A DNA stretch of 5,851 nt from assembly GCA_023423835.1 (NCBI GenBank), contig JAFAEW010000046.1, positions 1-5,851 on the forward strand, read 5' to 3'. The notes beneath the pieces are model-generated. The model was given only the letters and a program-made list of their open reading frames with translations. It searched no databases and was not told where the DNA came from. This DNA comes from Bacteroidota bacterium. GTDB taxonomy: Bacteria; Bacteroidota; Bacteroidia; Chitinophagales; Chitinophagaceae. Positions 5,830-5,851 of the stretch are shown one piece after another (positions within the stretch are counted from its first letter, which is position 1; each line of letters starts with the position of its first letter). The position numbers and the translations under genes are program-made.

Positions 5830-5851
5830 CTAAAAACATTAGTTGCAACCC

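Overview
The window looks like a piece of a Bacteroidota chromosome, probably Chitinophagales/Sphingobacteriales-like, though the rank below phylum is a guess. Three things point there: a secreted protein built of tandem PKD repeats, a very small Thr/Asp-rich lipoprotein, and near absence of Shine-Dalgarno sequences. In addition, TAnnTTTG-like -7 promoter elements lie just upstream of several starts. No tRNA, rRNA, CRISPR array, insertion sequence or other mobile element is visible.

Left part (1-1178, minus strand): the N-terminal 322 residues of a secreted multi-PKD protein run off the left edge. The gene has no usable ATG and most likely starts at a TTG. Between 969 and 1178 lie a 12-codon mini-ORF and a 49-codon cysteine-containing small ORF on the same strand.

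Middle part (1229-1970): a 70-residue lipoprotein on the plus strand converges on a 172-residue soluble protein of unknown family on the minus strand.

Central operon (2167-4577, plus strand): a Gfo/Idh/MocA NAD(P)-dependent sugar oxidoreductase is followed after 2 bases by a membrane polyprenyl-phosphate sugar-phosphotransferase of the WcaJ/WbaP type. Together they suggest oxidation of a (nucleotide-)sugar and transfer of a sugar-1-phosphate onto the undecaprenyl carrier, the first membrane step of a surface polysaccharide or glycan.

Right part (4558-5851, minus strand): a complete Y-family DNA polymerase IV (dinB) converges on the transferase gene, and the two coding regions overlap by 20 bases.

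I see no clear new multi-gene system. The least explained items are the 49-residue small ORF, the unusual start of the PKD gene, the two-block unknown protein at 1452-1970, and the free-standing oxidoreductase/phosphotransferase pair.
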